From: Candidatus Sphingomonas phytovorans
GTDB lineage: Bacteria; Pseudomonadota; Alphaproteobacteria; Sphingomonadales; Sphingomonadaceae
Assembly: GCA_029202385.1 (NCBI GenBank)
Contig: CP119314.1
Location: 2,854,501-2,918,500 of the forward strand
Reading direction: 5' to 3'
Length of the DNA: 64,000 bases
Below, piece after piece: positions 63,112-64,000 of the stretch; positions within the stretch are counted from its first letter, which is position 1; every line of letters starts with the position of its first letter. The notes below the pieces were generated by a model. The model saw only the letters and a program-made list of their open reading frames with translations. It was not told the DNA's origin and did no database searches. The position numbers were made by a program, and so were the translations under genes.

Positions 63112-64000
63112 CAGACGCCCCATTCCGCCTTCACCATCTCATCCGTCTCACCCGCGACCCGCGCCTCCCGTTCCAGTTCGAACCGCCCGCGATCCAGCCG
63201 CCCGAGCGCCCAGATCGCCGCCCCCCGCACCACCGGCGATTCGTCGCCCAGCAGAGCGGCAACCGGTTCCACCAGCGTATCCGCGCCGCTGTTCCCCGCC
63301 GCGATCAGGCAGTTCCGCATCATTCGGTTCCGCCCGATCCGCTTGATCGGCGATCCGGCGAACACCTCCCGAAACCCGGCATCGTCAAGCGCCAGCAGAT
63401 CAGCCAGGGCAGGCGCCGCCAGCTCCGCCCGCGGCGCGAAGGCCCGGTTCGCGCTCGCCGACGCGGCGAACTTGTTCCACGGGCACACCGCCAGGCAATC
63501 GTCGCAGCCATAGATTCGGTTGCCCATCGCGGCGCGGAATTCGTGTGGGATCGGGCCGGCATTCTCGATCGTCAGGTACGAGATGCACCGCCGCGCATCG
63601 AGCCGGTACGGCGCCGGAAACGCATCGGTGGGGCACGCCGCCTGGCACGCATCGCACGATCCGCAGGTATCGCGGCCCGGGACGTCCGGCGTCAGGTCGA
63701 GCGTGGTGTAGATCGCCCCAAGGAACAGCCAGCTCCCATGATCCCGGCTGACCAGGTTGGTATGCTTGCCCTGCCAGCCAAGCCCGGCAGCTTCCGACAG
63801 CGGCTTCTCCATCACCGGCGCGGTATCGACGAACACCTTCACATCGGCGCCCCGCACCTCCGCGACCAGCCACCGCGCCAGCGCCTTCAGCGCACGCTTC
63901 ATCACGTCGTGATAGTCGGCGCCCTGGGCATAGACCGAGATGCGCGCCCGCTCCCCCTCCCCCGCCAGCGCGAGCGGATCGACGGCCGGCGCATAGCTCA
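63111..64000 (-). CDS. queG: Epoxyqueuosine reductase, 3' part
   Basis: The C-terminal about 296 residues of QueG, which reduces epoxyqueuosine to queuosine in tRNA. It runs off the right edge and is in frame to the end. Two 4Fe-4S clusters are marked by [18 protein letters not shown] and [17 protein letters not shown]-like repeats end the protein ([20 protein letters not shown]). SYAPAVDPL and [13 protein letters not shown] are characteristic. The N-terminal part with the cobalamin site lies outside the window. Confidence 0.95.
   Translation of the reverse strand, partial: SYAPAVDPLALAGEGERARISVYAQGADYHDVMKRALKALARWLVAEVRGADVKVFVDTAPVMEKPLSEAAGLGWQGKHTNLVSRDHGSWLFLGAIYTTLDLTPDVPGRDTCGSCDACQAACPTDAFPAPYRLDARRCISYLTIENAGPIPHEFRAAMGNRIYGCDDCLAVCPWNKFAASASANRAFAPRAELAAPALADLLALDDAGFREVFAGSPIKRIGRNRMMRNCLIAAGNSGADTLVEPVAALLGDESPVVRGAAIWALGRLDRGRFELEREARVAGETDEMVKAEWGV

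Noticed and set aside
1..64000. CRISPR arrays, rRNA, tRNA, transposases
   Set aside because: I looked for regularly spaced repeats, cloverleaf-like gene ends and DDE/IS motifs and found none convincing. The palindromic families A, B and C are irregularly spaced and lack spacers.

Overview
The window is a GC-rich, densely packed piece of an alphaproteobacterial chromosome. Gene content points to Sphingomonas or a close relative in the Sphingomonadaceae. Indicators are an ATP12-family F1-ATPase chaperone, an SspB adaptor, a TorF/TIGR02001-type porin, a PfkB adenosine kinase, a free-standing hisE, RNase E with an enlarged S1 domain, and many palindromic intergenic repeats. This assignment is inferred from gene content only. 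I saw no rRNA, tRNA, CRISPR array, phage or insertion sequence with a transposase.

Layout. 1-4690: housekeeping metabolism (HAD nucleotidase-dapD-glutaminyl cyclase-like protein, glpX) and a membrane diguanylate cyclase. 5081-9648: the accessory locus of most interest, with a six-cysteine small protein, a JmjC oxygenase fused to a PatG-like domain, a PatA-like subtilisin and a sulfotransferase. It looks like an undescribed peptide-tailoring (RiPP-like) cluster. 9709-20469: envelope and periplasmic proteins, including a c-type heme lipoprotein, a porin, a carbonic anhydrase/SulP pair with a frameshifted SulP, a two-component system, a glycine-zipper protein and a nitrobindin-like protein. 20700-30521: S15 hydrolase, ABC-2 exporter, DsbA-like and M48 proteins, a methyltransferase and RNase E. 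31004-37575: AmiC-type amidase, PBP1a, prfB and a lipoprotein methyltransferase. 37704-42242: crystallin-like protein, thyA, folA, membrane dipeptidase and ribF. 42243-43142 has no supported gene. 43143-44567: two more glycine-zipper proteins around an OsmC. 45002-51282: lipoprotein, crcB, a pseudouridine synthase, a PaiB-like protein, HAD phosphatase, ATP12 and a Clp/crotonase-fold protein. 51294-54497 (minus strand): gmk, fumC, sspB. 54584-58637: hisB-hisH-hisA-hisF-(small membrane protein)-hisE-HIT. 58796-64000: APC permease, adenosine kinase, EI24 protein, lipoprotein, a DUF559 nuclease gene enclosed by near-perfect 44-bp inverted repeats, and the 3' part of queG.

Many genes are translationally coupled through 4-nt ATGA or TTGA overlaps: HAD/dapD is nearly abutting, while dapD/QC, S8/sulfotransferase, carbonic anhydrase/SulP, the two-component pair, ABC ATPase/permease, M48/DsbA, prfB/methyltransferase, crcB/rlu, PaiB/HAD/small membrane protein and the hisBHA genes overlap. 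Between the operons lie at least four families of palindromic repeats. One family sits on both sides of fumC, another punctuates the his region, and another brackets the DUF559 gene.
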